A stretch of DNA of 64,000 nt from Alloactinosynnema sp. L-07 (GTDB taxonomy: Bacteria; Actinomycetota; Actinomycetes; Mycobacteriales; Pseudonocardiaceae). The translations under genes were made by a program, and so were the position numbers. Positions 49,262 through 58,561 of this stretch are shown piece by piece. The stretch is taken from contig NZ_LN850107.1 of assembly GCF_900070365.1 (NCBI RefSeq), positions 5,890,001-5,954,000 on the forward strand, written 5' to 3'. Under the pieces are notes generated by a model that was not told where the DNA came from, did not search any database, and saw only the letters and a list, made by a program, of their open reading frames with translations. How positions within the stretch are numbered: the first letter of the stretch is position 1; each line of letters opens with the position of its first letter.

Positions 49262-50092
49262 ATGGGCAAGATGCTGCTCACAGTGAGTACCTCGAACAAC
49301 ACCCCTGGCCTCGTCGTCCTGGCCGTCGACGACGAGCACGAAGGTATGGCCATGCTGGAGGAGCGCCTCCAGGGCAACCGGCACGTGCGCCGCATCCTCA
49401 AGGCGTTCGACGCCACCGAGGCCCTGCAGGTGCTCGCCGGGGACGACCCGGAGCTGGCCGTGCGCAAGGACGCCGGGATGCCCGTGGTCGACGCCGTATT
49501 CGCCGACCTGGACATGCCCGGCCTCACCGGCATGGAGCTGGCCAAGCTCCTGGCGGGTTTCAAACCCGCCCCCGTGCTGGTCTTCGTCACCGCCCACAGC
49601 CACGAGGCGGTCGCCGCCTTCGAGCTGGGCGCGGTCGACTACCTCCTCAAACCCGCCCAGCAGCCGCGCATGGACAAGGCGATGGAACGGGTCCTCGCCA
49701 AGATCCACCTCAACGGCGCGGGCTCGCCAAGCGCGGTGCCCGAGTCCCGTGACGACGAGGTGATCCCGGTCGAGCTGGCGGGTACCACCAAGCTCGTCTC
49801 CCGCGCGGCCGTGCGCTGGGTCGAGGCCCAGGGCGACTATGCCCGCCTCTACACCTCCGACGGCTCCCACCTGGTGCGCATCCCGCTGGCGCAGTTGGAG
49901 GAGCGCTGGGAGAAGGCGGGCTTCGTGCGCATCCACCGGTCCTACCTGGTCCCGCTGTCACTGATCACCGAGCTGCGCATGGGCGGGTCGGGCTACTCGG
50001 TGGTGATCGGGCACGAGGAGAAGATCCTGCCGGTCAGCCGCAGGCACACCCGCGAACTCAAGGACCGACTCGTCCGCGGCGCCGGACCGTGA
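49262..50092 (+). CDS. LytTR-family response regulator
   Basis: 276 aa. An N-terminal receiver domain (about 18-150) with VLAVDDEHEG acidic pair, phosphoacceptor Asp in FADLDMPGLTG and Lys in YLLKPAQQP, then a LytTR DNA-binding domain (about 172-270) with VRWVEAQGDYARLYT and FVRIHRSYLVPLSLI. It pairs with the LytS-like kinase two genes upstream. The start may instead be GTG 49283. Likely targets are the transporter genes downstream, as LytS/T-type systems regulate pyruvate/acetate-linked transport. Confidence 0.87.
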   Translation: MGKMLLTVSTSNNTPGLVVLAVDDEHEGMAMLEERLQGNRHVRRILKAFDATEALQVLAGDDPELAVRKDAGMPVVDAVFADLDMPGLTGMELAKLLAGFKPAPVLVFVTAHSHEAVAAFELGAVDYLLKPAQQPRMDKAMERVLAKIHLNGAGSPSAVPESRDDEVIPVELAGTTKLVSRAAVRWVEAQGDYARLYTSDGSHLVRIPLAQLEERWEKAGFVRIHRSYLVPLSLITELRMGGSGYSVVIGHEEKILPVSRRHTRELKDRLVRGAGP

Positions 50093-50496
50093 GCAAGCAC
50101 GAGGCGACCGGCTCCGGCGGCGGCGCGGCCCCGACGCCGCGGCCCCGACGCAAGCGGGTCGTGCTCGCCGACGCGCGCGCGCCGGTCACCGTCCTGCGCA
50201 CGGCGATCGAGCTCGAGGAGCAGACGAGCTGGGCCGAGGAGGTCGTGCGCGGCTTCATCCGCACCCAATTCCGCACCGCCGCCGCGCTGGCCGCGCTGGT
50301 GCTGCTGATCTTCGGCGCGCTGCCGCTGCTGTTCTTCCTGCTGCCCGACATGGCGCGGGTGACGCTGGCCGGGGTGGCGCTGCCGTGGGTGCTGCTGGGG
50401 ATCCTGCCCTTCCCTCTGCTGTTCGGTATCGGGTATTGGTACAACGTGCTCGCGGAGCGACACGAGCGGGACTTCGTCGACATGGTCGAGAAGTAG
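50089..50496 (+). CDS. Small two-helix membrane protein next to a sodium symporter
   Basis: 135 aa. Basic Pro-rich N-terminus (TPRPRRKRVV), then two transmembrane helices (about 65-85 and 93-115) and an acidic tail with AERHERDFVDMVEK. Its layout and place before an SSS symporter are like DUF485 proteins, which accompany ActP. The GTG overlaps the stop of the response-regulator gene (GTGA). Confidence 0.72.
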   Translation: MSKHEATGSGGGAAPTPRPRRKRVVLADARAPVTVLRTAIELEEQTSWAEEVVRGFIRTQFRTAAALAALVLLIFGALPLLFFLLPDMARVTLAGVALPWVLLGILPFPLLFGIGYWYNVLAERHERDFVDMVEK

Positions 50497-50527
50497 CCGT
50501 TCCCATCACCTCAGAGACCGGTCGACT

Positions 50528-52312
50528 TTGGAACTGAACCCGTGGGCGGCGGCAGCGATCCTGCTGGTCGGCTTCGCCACGTTCTCCCTCGGGTATCGCA
50601 GTTCCCGGCAGGCCAACACCACGTCGGACTTCCTGGTCGCGCGCCGAACCGTGCGGTCGGGACGCAACGCGGCGGCGATCTCGGGTGAGTACCTGTCGGC
50701 GGCGTCGTTCCTCGGTGTCGCGGGCCTGGTCCTCAAGGACGGGGCCGACGCGCTCTGGTACCCGATCGGCTTCACCGCGGGCTACCTGCTGCTGATGATC
50801 TTCGTGGCGGCGCCGCTGCGTCGCTCGGGGGCCTACACGCTGCCGGACTTCTGCGAGGCCCGGCTCGGGTCGGCCGGGATGCGCAAGCTCGCGGCCGTGT
50901 TCGTGGTGTTCATCGGCGTGCTCTACCTGGTGCCGCAGCTGCAGGGCGCGGGACTGACGATCCGGCAGATCCTGCCCGCCGCGCCGGTCTGGGCAGGCTC
51001 GCTGCTGGTCACGCTGCTGGTGTTCGTCAACGTCTTTGGCGGCGGGATGCGGGCGATCACGATCGTGCAGGCGTTCCAGTACTGGCTCAAGCTGTTCGCC
51101 ATCGCCGCGCCGACGTTCGTCATGGTCGCGTTGTTCATCGGCGACGGCGGGGCGCGCGGGGACGTCACCGGCCTGGCCGACGCGCTGCCGCCGCGGTTCA
51201 CCTCCGACGCGGTGATCACCGTGGAGACGCCGGTCTTGCTCACCGTCGACGAGCCCGTGTCGCTCACGACGCAGGGCCGGGTCGACGGCGGGCCGGGCGG
51301 CAGCGTCTACTGGGGCGCCGGGCCGCACACCGTCGAGGCGGGCACGACCCTGTACTTCACCGAGGGGTCGGCCGTCCCGGTGGTCAGCGGGGCGCCGACG
51401 GACAACGCGAGCTGGCTGCGCCCGGTGACCGGCACCGGCGACCTGTTCACCACGTACTCGCTGATCGTTGCCTTGTTCCTGGGCACGATGGGCCTGCCGC
51501 ACGTGCTGGTCCGCTTCTATACGAATCCAGACGGCCGCGCCGCGCGCCGCACCACGCTGCACGTGCTGTCACTACTCGGTTTGTTCTATCTGTTCCCGAT
51601 ACTCCTGGGCGCGCTGTCGCGGCTGTATGTGCCGGAGCTGCTGGTCACCGGCAAGACCGACGCCGCGGTGCTCGTGCTGCCGATGAAGGTCGCGCCCGGG
51701 CTGCTCGGCGAGATCCTGGGCGCGGTGACCGCCGCGGGCGCGTTCGCCGCGTTCCTGTCGACGTCGTCGGGGCTGGTGGTGAGCGTCGCCGGGGTGCTGT
51801 CGACGGATGTGTTCATCGGGCGGGTGCGCGATTTCCGGTTCGCCACGTTCCTGGCGGGCGTGGCGCCGTTCGTGATCGCGGTGCTGCTGCGGCCGTCGGA
51901 CATCTCGCTGACCGTGGGCATGTCGTTCGCGCTGGCGGCGTCCACGTTCTGTCCGGTGCTGCTGCTGGGCATCTGGTGGCGCAAGATCACCTGGGTGGGC
52001 GCGGCGTCCGGCATGGTCCTCGGCGGCGGGCTGGTGATCATCGCACTGGTGACGAACATCGTCAGCGGCTATACCGGCGGCTGGGCGCCGTCGTTCTTCC
52101 AGCAGCCCGCGCTGGTCACCGTGCCCGCGGCGTTCCTGGCGGTGCTGATCATGAGCAAGGCGACGCAGAGCCGGATCCCGGCCGACGCGAACCGCATCCG
52201 GATGCGCATGCACGCCCCCGACCGGCTCGGCTTCATCCGCGACCGGGACATCGCCCGGTTCGGCGCGGCCGATGACAAGGCCCGACTGGCCAACGGACGT
52301 CATCGACGTTGA
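50528..52312 (+). CDS. Sodium:solute symporter (SSS family), ActP-related
   Basis: 594 aa with about 13 transmembrane helices. ISGEYLSAASFLGVAGL, PQLQGAGLTIRQI, GGMRAITIVQAFQYWLK and GTMGLPHVLVRFYTNPDGRAAR match the ActP branch of the SSS family, so a monocarboxylate such as acetate or pyruvate is the likely substrate. An unusual insert of about 90 residues (around 230-300; beta-rich, GGSVYWGAGPHTVEAG) interrupts the usual topology and should lie outside the membrane. TTG start. It follows the LytT regulator and small membrane gene. Confidence 0.85.
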   Translation: MELNPWAAAAILLVGFATFSLGYRSSRQANTTSDFLVARRTVRSGRNAAAISGEYLSAASFLGVAGLVLKDGADALWYPIGFTAGYLLLMIFVAAPLRRSGAYTLPDFCEARLGSAGMRKLAAVFVVFIGVLYLVPQLQGAGLTIRQILPAAPVWAGSLLVTLLVFVNVFGGGMRAITIVQAFQYWLKLFAIAAPTFVMVALFIGDGGARGDVTGLADALPPRFTSDAVITVETPVLLTVDEPVSLTTQGRVDGGPGGSVYWGAGPHTVEAGTTLYFTEGSAVPVVSGAPTDNASWLRPVTGTGDLFTTYSLIVALFLGTMGLPHVLVRFYTNPDGRAARRTTLHVLSLLGLFYLFPILLGALSRLYVPELLVTGKTDAAVLVLPMKVAPGLLGEILGAVTAAGAFAAFLSTSSGLVVSVAGVLSTDVFIGRVRDFRFATFLAGVAPFVIAVLLRPSDISLTVGMSFALAASTFCPVLLLGIWWRKITWVGAASGMVLGGGLVIIALVTNIVSGYTGGWAPSFFQQPALVTVPAAFLAVLIMSKATQSRIPADANRIRMRMHAPDRLGFIRDRDIARFGAADDKARLANGRHRR

Positions 52313-52319
52313 GTGAGAC

Positions 52320-52409
52320 AACCACTCGAATGGGTGGTTAGAGAGTCACCCACCTAGGTAATAGGTTTGGGGAGTCCGCACTCAAACACACCTCCGCGTG
52401 GGAGTGTGT
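52320..52409. promoter_or_regulatory. Two hairpins in the leader of the DUF485-actP unit
   Basis: AACCAC-N8-GTGGTT (52320-52339) and ACACACCTCC-GCGT-GGGAGTGTGT (52386-52409, 8 of 10 bp paired) lie in the 133-bp gap between the two symporter units. They may be a terminator for the first unit and a regulatory site for the second, for example for the LytTR regulator. No U-run follows. Confidence 0.4.
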
Positions 52410-52445
52410 GCCCCGCTACGGAGTCGATCACGTACGGAGAGTCGC

Positions 52446-52772
52446 ATGACCGCCAGTTCCGAGGACACCGACTGGGTTCAGGTCCAGGAGAGCGCCGACT
52501 TCGTCGAGCTCAAGCGCAGACTCCGGCGGTTCGTCTTCCCGATGACCCTGGCCTTCCTTGGCTGGTACCTGCTCTATGTCGTCCTCGCCGACTACGCGCA
52601 CGGGTTCATGTCGACCAAGGTCTGGGGCAACATCAACGTGGGCCTGGTGCTCGGCCTGCTGCAGTTCGCCTCGACGTTCCTGATCACCTTCCTCTACGTC
52701 CGCCACGCGGGCCGGGAGCTGGACCCGTTGGCCACCGAGATCCGCGAGCGCCTGGAAGGTGACCGGCGATGA
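52446..52772 (+). CDS. DUF485 membrane protein
   Basis: 108 aa. DUF485 with two transmembrane helices: FVELKRRLRRFVFPMTLAFLGWYLLYVVLADYA and GLVLGLLQFASTFLITFLYVRHAGRELDPLA. It is the small partner gene that precedes actP in many bacteria. Its stop overlaps the ATG of actP (ATGA). Confidence 0.92.
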   Translation: MTASSEDTDWVQVQESADFVELKRRLRRFVFPMTLAFLGWYLLYVVLADYAHGFMSTKVWGNINVGLVLGLLQFASTFLITFLYVRHAGRELDPLATEIRERLEGDRR

Positions 52773-54355
52773 ACTCCAACCCGCTGCTCAACCTGGCGAT
52801 CTTCGGCGCGTTCGTGCTGGTCACCCTGGTGGTCGTGTTCCGCGCCAGCCGGACCACGCGCACCGCGTCGGACTACTACGCCGCGGGCCGCGCGTTCACC
52901 GGCCCGCAGAACGGCATCGCGATCTCGGGGGACTACCTGTCGGCGGCGTCGTTCCTGGGCATCGCGGGCGCCATCGCGCTCTACGGCTACGACGGCTTCC
53001 TCTACTCCATCGGCTTCCTGGTCGCCTGGCTGGTCGCGCTGCTGCTGGTGGCCGAGCTGCTGCGCAACACCGGCAAGTACACGATGGGCGACGTCCTGAG
53101 CTACCGGATGCGCCAGCGCCCGGTCCGCGCGGCGGCGGCCACCTCGACCCTGGCGGTCAGCTTCTTCTACCTGCTCGCGCAGATGGCGGGCGCGGGCGGG
53201 CTGGTCGCCCTGCTGCTGGGCATCACCGGCAAGGTCGGGCAGGCGCTGGTCATCGCCGTGGTCGGCGCGCTGATGATCCTGTACGTGCTGATCGGCGGGA
53301 TGAAGGGGACCACCTGGGTCCAGATCATCAAAGCGGTGCTGTTGATCTCCGGCGCCGCGGTGATGACGGTGTGGGTGCTGGCCAAGTACGGCCTCAACCT
53401 GTCGACCCTGCTGGGCGCGGCGGTCGACAACAGCCCCAAGGCGGGCGAGAAGGTGCTCGGCCCCGGCCTGCAGTACGGCGCGACCGGGATCAGCAGGCTC
53501 GACTTCCTCTCGCTGGCGATCGCTCTCGTGCTGGGCACCGCCGGTCTGCCGCACATCCTGATGCGCTTCTACACGGTGCCCTCGGCCAAAGAGGCCCGCC
53601 GCTCGGTGGTTTGGGCGATCGTCCTGATCGGCGTGTTCTACCTGTTCACCCTGGTCCTGGGCTACGGCGCCGCCGCCCTGGTCGGCCCGGACAAGATCAG
53701 CGCCGCGCCGGGCAAGGTCAACTCCGCGGCCCCGCTGCTGGCCGAGGCGCTGGGCGGACCCATCCTGCTGGGCTTCATCGCCGCGGTCGCCTTCGCCACC
53801 ATCCTCGCCGTGGTCGCGGGCCTGACGATCACCGCGTCGGCCTCCTTCGCCCACGACATCTACGCCAACGTGATCAAACGCGGCGAGGCCGACGACAAGG
53901 ACCAGGAGGTCCGCGTCGCCCGGATCACCGCGGTGGTGATCGGCGCGGTGGCCATCGTCGGCGGCATCGTCGCCAACGGGCAGAACATCGCCTTCCTCGT
54001 GGCACTGGCGTTCGCGGTGGCCGCGTCGGCGAACCTGCCGACCATCCTCTACTCGCTGTTCTGGCGCCGCTTCAACACCGCGGGCGCCCTGTGGAGCATC
54101 TACGGCGGCCTCGGCGTGTGCGTGACGCTGATCGTCTTCTCGCCCGCGGTGTCGGGCAGGCCGACGTCGATGTTCCCGGCCGCCGACTTCGACTGGTTCC
54201 CGCTGGCCAACCCCGGTCTGGTGTCGATCCCGGTGTCGTTCCTGCTCGGCTGGCTGGGCACCGTCGTGTCCGGGGACCGCGACGACGCCAAGTTCGCCCA
54301 GATGGAGGTCCGGGCCCTGACCGGTGTCGACGCGGAGAAGGCGACCAGCCACTGA
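52769..54355 (+). CDS. actP: Cation/acetate symporter ActP
   Basis: 528 aa, about 13 transmembrane helices. AISGDYLSAASFLGIAGAIALYGYDGFLYSIGF, GDVLSYRMRQRPVR, GTAGLPHILMRFYTVPSAKEARRSV and ANLPTILYSLFWRRFNTAGALWSIYGG are ActP signatures. It imports acetate (and glycolate or pyruvate) with sodium. Directly preceded by DUF485 with a 4-nt overlap. The downstream rhodanese gene begins 39 bp later. Confidence 0.92.
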   Translation: MNSNPLLNLAIFGAFVLVTLVVVFRASRTTRTASDYYAAGRAFTGPQNGIAISGDYLSAASFLGIAGAIALYGYDGFLYSIGFLVAWLVALLLVAELLRNTGKYTMGDVLSYRMRQRPVRAAAATSTLAVSFFYLLAQMAGAGGLVALLLGITGKVGQALVIAVVGALMILYVLIGGMKGTTWVQIIKAVLLISGAAVMTVWVLAKYGLNLSTLLGAAVDNSPKAGEKVLGPGLQYGATGISRLDFLSLAIALVLGTAGLPHILMRFYTVPSAKEARRSVVWAIVLIGVFYLFTLVLGYGAAALVGPDKISAAPGKVNSAAPLLAEALGGPILLGFIAAVAFATILAVVAGLTITASASFAHDIYANVIKRGEADDKDQEVRVARITAVVIGAVAIVGGIVANGQNIAFLVALAFAVAASANLPTILYSLFWRRFNTAGALWSIYGGLGVCVTLIVFSPAVSGRPTSMFPAADFDWFPLANPGLVSIPVSFLLGWLGTVVSGDRDDAKFAQMEVRALTGVDAEKATSH

Positions 54356-54394
54356 CCCGTGCTTCACGGCAGGCGTGGCAGCATCGTGGGTGTG

Positions 54395-54724
54395 ATGCCG
54401 AACCAGGTTCCGAGCGTGTCCGTGGCCGAGCTGCCGACCGACGTGACACTGCTCGATGTACGTGAACAAGACGAGTGGGACGCGGGCCACGCGCCGACCG
54501 CCGTGCACATCCCGATGGGTGAGCTGGCCGGTCGGCTCGGCGAGCTGCCCGAGTCCGACGCGGTGTACGTGATCTGCCGGTCCGGTGCCCGGTCCGCGCG
54601 GGTCACCCAGTACCTCAACGCCAATGGCTGGGACGCCACCAACGTCGACGGCGGCATGCGGTCGTGGGCGGACAGCGGCAGGCCGATGGCGTCGGCCGCG
54701 GGCCAGGAGCCCGAGGTCATCTGA
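54395..54724 (+). CDS. Single-domain rhodanese
   Basis: 109 aa. Rhodanese fold with LLDVREQDEWDAGHAPTAVHIPMGEL and the active-site loop CRSGARSARVT, whose Cys forms the persulfide. GRGG-type ending GGMRSWADSGRPM. It transfers sulfur between donors; partner unknown. The stop and the next start overlap (TGATG). Confidence 0.92.
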   Translation: MPNQVPSVSVAELPTDVTLLDVREQDEWDAGHAPTAVHIPMGELAGRLGELPESDAVYVICRSGARSARVTQYLNANGWDATNVDGGMRSWADSGRPMASAAGQEPEVI

Positions 54725-55632
54725 TGCACTACCCGCCGCCGCGGCCGGTGCCGATGGACTGGGTGGCGACCCCGCCGCCCGGCCCGCCCGCGCCCGCGTC
54801 GCCGCGGCGGTTCGGGCCCTACACCGGGCCACCGTCCTACCGGTCGACGCCGCGGTGGGGGTTCCCCGCGCTGGCGTGGCGGTGGCCGACGGCGGTGCCG
54901 ACGAATGAGCGCACGGCGTCGGTGACTCAGCGGCTGCGCGAGCGCGGCAAGCTCGCCATCGGCGCTCTGGTCGGCGTCGCGACCTTCTCCGTGCTGACGG
55001 CGGTGGCCGAGATCTGGCGGTACACGCTGCTGGTGAAAGCCAGGACCAGCGCCCTCCCGCGCGGGACGGTCGCCCTGTCGGACAGCCTGGTGATCACGGG
55101 CGCGGTCGTCTCGATCGCGTTCGGGGTCGCCGCCGTGGCCGCGCTGCTGTGGTGGCTGGTCCCGGCGCGGCGGGCCGCGCAGGACGGCGCCGGGTACGCC
55201 TCGGCCCGGCCGATGTGGCAGGTGCTGGTCGGCGTCGTGGTCCCCGGGCTGAACCTGGTGGTGCCGGGCGCGGTGGTCGCCGAACTGGAACACGCGGCGA
55301 TGCGCAAACCCGGCGACGAGCGGCCCTCGCCAAGCGGGCTGGTCCGCTGGTGGTGGATCGCGCTGGCGGCGGGCGGGGTGATGTTCGCGGTGAGCGTGCT
55401 GTGGCGGCTGCGCGACAGTGTGCAGGCCAAGGCCGACGGGGTGCTGCTCAGCGCCGCGACCGACCTCGTGGCCGCCGTCGTCGCGGTGCTGACGCTGCTG
55501 GTCGTCCTGCGGATCTCGGCGCTGCTGGCCCCGGTCGACCCGGACTCGGTCCGGCTGATGCGGGTGATCCGGGTCGATGGCGCGCCCGCGCCCGAACTGC
55601 GAACCCACCGAACCCCAGGCGCGTCCCGCTAG
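54724..55632 (+). CDS. DUF4328 membrane protein
   Basis: 302 aa. Pro-rich N-terminus (about 1-60), then about six transmembrane helices with the DUF4328 landmarks WWLVPARRAAQDGAGYASARPMWQVLVGVVVPGLNLVVPGAVVAELE and SGLVRWWWIALAAG. Function unknown. The ATG overlaps the rhodanese stop. The last 4 nt overlap the convergent P450 gene. Confidence 0.82.
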   Translation: MHYPPPRPVPMDWVATPPPGPPAPASPRRFGPYTGPPSYRSTPRWGFPALAWRWPTAVPTNERTASVTQRLRERGKLAIGALVGVATFSVLTAVAEIWRYTLLVKARTSALPRGTVALSDSLVITGAVVSIAFGVAAVAALLWWLVPARRAAQDGAGYASARPMWQVLVGVVVPGLNLVVPGAVVAELEHAAMRKPGDERPSPSGLVRWWWIALAAGGVMFAVSVLWRLRDSVQAKADGVLLSAATDLVAAVVAVLTLLVVLRISALLAPVDPDSVRLMRVIRVDGAPAPELRTHRTPGASR

Positions 55633-56801
55633 CCGACGGGCAGCGCGCGCAGTCCCCTGATGACGAACTCAGGTCGGCGCGGCGCGGTGTCGGCGAGGCG
55701 CAGCTCCGGCAGCCTGCGGATCAGCGCGGCGAGCGTGGCGCCGATCTCGACGCGGGCCAGCGGGGCGCCGACGCAGTAGTGGATCCCGGCGCCGAAACCG
55801 AGGTGCGGGTTCGGCGTCCGAGCGATGTCGAAGCGGTCGGGCTCGTCGAACACCAACGGGTCGCGGGCCGCCGCGCCGAGCAGGGCGGCGATCTTCCGGC
55901 CGGGCTCGACCATGTATCCCGCGATCTCCACGCGCTCGGTGGCGGTGCGCTCGAACAGCTGCAGCGGCGCGTCGAAGCGGATCAGCTCCTCCACGGCGGA
56001 CGGGAGCAGGCCGGGGTCGGCGACCAGGCGGTCCCACTGGTCGCGGTGGGTCAGCAGGGCCAGCACCCCGTTGCCGATCACGTTCACCGTGGCCTCGTGG
56101 CCCGCCATCAGCAGCAGGACAGCGGTGGCGACCAGTTCGTCCTCGCTGAGTCGGTCACCGCCGTCGCGGACCGCCGCCAGGTCGCTGACCAGGCTGTCCG
56201 GCAGCGGGTCGCCCGCCAGCGCGCGCACGTAGTCGGCGAACTCCTGGGCCGCGGTCTCCGCCGCGCGCCGCTGGTCGTCGGGCAGGCCGTACTCGTACAT
56301 CTTCACGATCGCGTTCGACCACGGCGCCAGCAGCGTGCGGTCGGCCTGCGGGACGCCGAGCAACTCGCCGATGACCTCCACCGGCAGCGGCGCGGCGACG
56401 CACGCCAGCAGGTCGGCCGATCCGGCCGCGGTGATCCGCTCGGCCAGCTCGGCGACCATCCGGTCGGCCAGCCGCTCCACCCACGGCCGCAGCCGCTCGG
56501 TGTGGCCGCGGGCGAACGCAGCGGCGATCAGCCTGCGCAGCCGGGTGTGGGTGGGCGGTTCGTTCTCCAAAAGGGAGTTGCGATGCAGCAGGTTGAACGC
56601 GCCGAACACGTCGGCGGGCGCCGCGTCCGTCCACAGGCGACCGAGGCCGCGGTGGCGCAGGACCGCCGAACAGGCCGCGTGCGACACCGCGACGGCCAGC
56701 CCGAGCCGGTCGTGCCAGTGCACCTCGCCCTCGGAGCGCAGCGCGGCGAAGGCCGGATACGGGTCGGCGATGAAGGCGGGGTCGCTCGGGTCGAACGTCA
56801 T
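55629..56801 (-). CDS. Cytochrome P450
   Basis: 390 aa bacterial class I P450. I-helix AGHEATVNV (oxygen activation Thr), ExxR in EELIRF, and the heme loop FGAGIHYCVGAPLARVE with the axial Cys. NEPPTHTRLRRLIAAAF is the typical B-C region. Typical substrates are hydrophobic small molecules; this one cannot be predicted. No ferredoxin gene is adjacent. It is divergent from the GDPD gene with only 14 bp between starts. Confidence 0.93.
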   Translation of the reverse strand: MTFDPSDPAFIADPYPAFAALRSEGEVHWHDRLGLAVAVSHAACSAVLRHRGLGRLWTDAAPADVFGAFNLLHRNSLLENEPPTHTRLRRLIAAAFARGHTERLRPWVERLADRMVAELAERITAAGSADLLACVAAPLPVEVIGELLGVPQADRTLLAPWSNAIVKMYEYGLPDDQRRAAETAAQEFADYVRALAGDPLPDSLVSDLAAVRDGGDRLSEDELVATAVLLLMAGHEATVNVIGNGVLALLTHRDQWDRLVADPGLLPSAVEELIRFDAPLQLFERTATERVEIAGYMVEPGRKIAALLGAAARDPLVFDEPDRFDIARTPNPHLGFGAGIHYCVGAPLARVEIGATLAALIRRLPELRLADTAPRRPEFVIRGLRALPVG

Positions 56802-56815
56802 CCCGCCACGGTGGC

Positions 56816-57565
56816 ATGATCCCGCCTGTGCAGCTAGAGCTAGTGGCCCACCGAGGCAGTTCGGCGCTGCGGGCCGAACACACCAGAGCGGCATACGAAC
56901 TCGCCATCGACCAAGGGGCCGATGCGCTGGAGTGCGATGTCCGACTGACCCGCGACGGCGAGCTGGTGTGCGTGCACGACCGCACGGTCGACCGCACCAG
57001 CGACGGCACCGGGCGGGTCAGCGACCTCACCACGGCCCAACTGTCCGAATTGGACTTCGGCGGCGAGCGCGGCGTGCTGACCATGCGCGCGCTGCTGGGA
57101 ATGGCCGTCGACCGCGGCGCGGGCCTGTTCATCGAGACCAAGCACCCGGTGCGCACGGGCGGCAAGGTCGAGGTCGCGCTGATCGACCTGCTCGCCGAGT
57201 TCGGACTGAACCGCCCGCGGACCAAGGCCGAGTCGCCGGTCGTGGTCATGTCGTTCTCCGCGATGGCCGTGCGGCGGGTGCGCGCGCTGGCGCCGGGCCT
57301 GCCAACGGTGTTCCTGCTCAACCGGATGCTGCCGTGGCTGCGCGGCGGGGTGCTGCCGTCGTGGGCCGACCACACCGGCCCCGGCCTGTCGGTGCTGCGG
57401 GCCGACCCGGACTACGTCGCGCGGGCCGCCGACCGCGGGCACGACACCTACTGCTGGACCGTCGACGACCCGGCCGACATCCGCTTCTGCGCGGACCTCG
57501 GGGTGCGGTGGCTGGCGACCAACGACCCGGCGGCCACCCGCACCGTCCTCGACGCCATTGGGTAG
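56816..57565 (+). CDS. Glycerophosphodiester phosphodiesterase
   Basis: 249 aa GDPD TIM barrel. [58 protein letters not shown] holds the catalytic HR, E-x-D and HD residues. IETKHP and the later Glu/Asp block YCWTVDDPADIRFC complete the site. It releases glycerol-3-phosphate from phospholipid head groups. No signal peptide. The start may instead be GTG 56828. Confidence 0.93.
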   Translation: MIPPVQLELVAHRGSSALRAEHTRAAYELAIDQGADALECDVRLTRDGELVCVHDRTVDRTSDGTGRVSDLTTAQLSELDFGGERGVLTMRALLGMAVDRGAGLFIETKHPVRTGGKVEVALIDLLAEFGLNRPRTKAESPVVVMSFSAMAVRRVRALAPGLPTVFLLNRMLPWLRGGVLPSWADHTGPGLSVLRADPDYVARAADRGHDTYCWTVDDPADIRFCADLGVRWLATNDPAATRTVLDAIG

Positions 57566-57607
57566 CGTCGTGGGCATCATTTGTCCGTACGGCGAGGAGT
57601 TTCGACG

Positions 57608-58561
57608 ATGTCCAAGCGATCAGCGGTGAAGCCCCGCAAGGTCAAGCCGGAGGACACGTCGGGCATCAACCCGCGCCAGCCCTGTCCGTGCGGCTCAGGC
57701 AAGCGCTACAAGGCCTGCCACGGCTCGGCGGGCGGCGTGGTCGACGTGCCGGTCGGCCGTCCGTTCGAGGGCATCGCGGGCGAGACCGAGCTGATCGCGC
57801 TGCGCGAGTTCGTCCCGTCCGGCACGGCCAAGCTGCCGCTGTCGGTCGAGGGCCGCGAGGTCGTGCTGGCCACCGTGCTGCCGATGGCCGCCGCCGCCCT
57901 GGTCCGCGCCGACGACGTCGCGTTCGTTGGCCTGCAGGTCCAGACCCGCTCCAACGACATCAGCCGCGACCTGGCCCGCGCCCTGCGCTGGGTCCTCGAC
58001 GCCCAGCCGGGTGACGTGCTGCCGGTGGTCGGCCCGGAGACCGAGGTCCCCGAGAAGCCCGAGCGGCTGCAGGACCTGCTCGACCCGGCCGTGGCGATCG
58101 AGCCGGAGGTCCACTCCGACTTCACGTGGTGGATGCCGGAGGGCACGGAGCCCTCTGGCGAGGTCGCCCTGTCCCTGGAGCGCGCCAACAGCGCCATCCT
58201 GCCCACCGAGCGCATCGGCCCGTCGGCCTACTGGGTCGACGCGGGCGAGAAGGCCCACCTGCGCTGGGTCCGCCCGGAGCCGGAAGAGCAGCTGCTGGCG
58301 GCGTTGGCCCGGTTGTCGGCCCGCGGTGAGCTGACCCTGGGCGAAGGCACCCGCTTCGCCGGTTCCTTCCGCGCCCACGGCCTGCTGGTCCCGGTCTGGG
58401 ACCTCGACCGCGAACTCCACGCCCGCGAGTGGACCGAGGGCGCGACCGCCCTGGGCGAGCGCCTGGAGGCCGTGCTGGCGTCCCTGGACGCGGAGCCACT
58501 GACCATCGCGGAGCGGCGGGCCCGGGACGGTCTGCTCGGACGGCAGATCACGATCCGTTGA
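57608..58561 (+). CDS. DUF5926 protein with N-terminal SEC-C zinc motif
   Basis: 317 aa. The N-terminus has the SEC-C motif NPRQPCPCGSGKRYKACHG (about 27-45), a zinc-binding module first seen in SecA. The remaining DUF5926 domain includes DFTWWMPEGTEPSGEV and LREFVPSGTAKLPL. Widespread in Actinobacteria with unknown role. GAGGAG precedes the ATG. It overlaps the next gene by 4 nt. Confidence 0.88.
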   Translation: MSKRSAVKPRKVKPEDTSGINPRQPCPCGSGKRYKACHGSAGGVVDVPVGRPFEGIAGETELIALREFVPSGTAKLPLSVEGREVVLATVLPMAAAALVRADDVAFVGLQVQTRSNDISRDLARALRWVLDAQPGDVLPVVGPETEVPEKPERLQDLLDPAVAIEPEVHSDFTWWMPEGTEPSGEVALSLERANSAILPTERIGPSAYWVDAGEKAHLRWVRPEPEEQLLAALARLSARGELTLGEGTRFAGSFRAHGLLVPVWDLDRELHAREWTEGATALGERLEAVLASLDAEPLTIAERRARDGLLGRQITIR

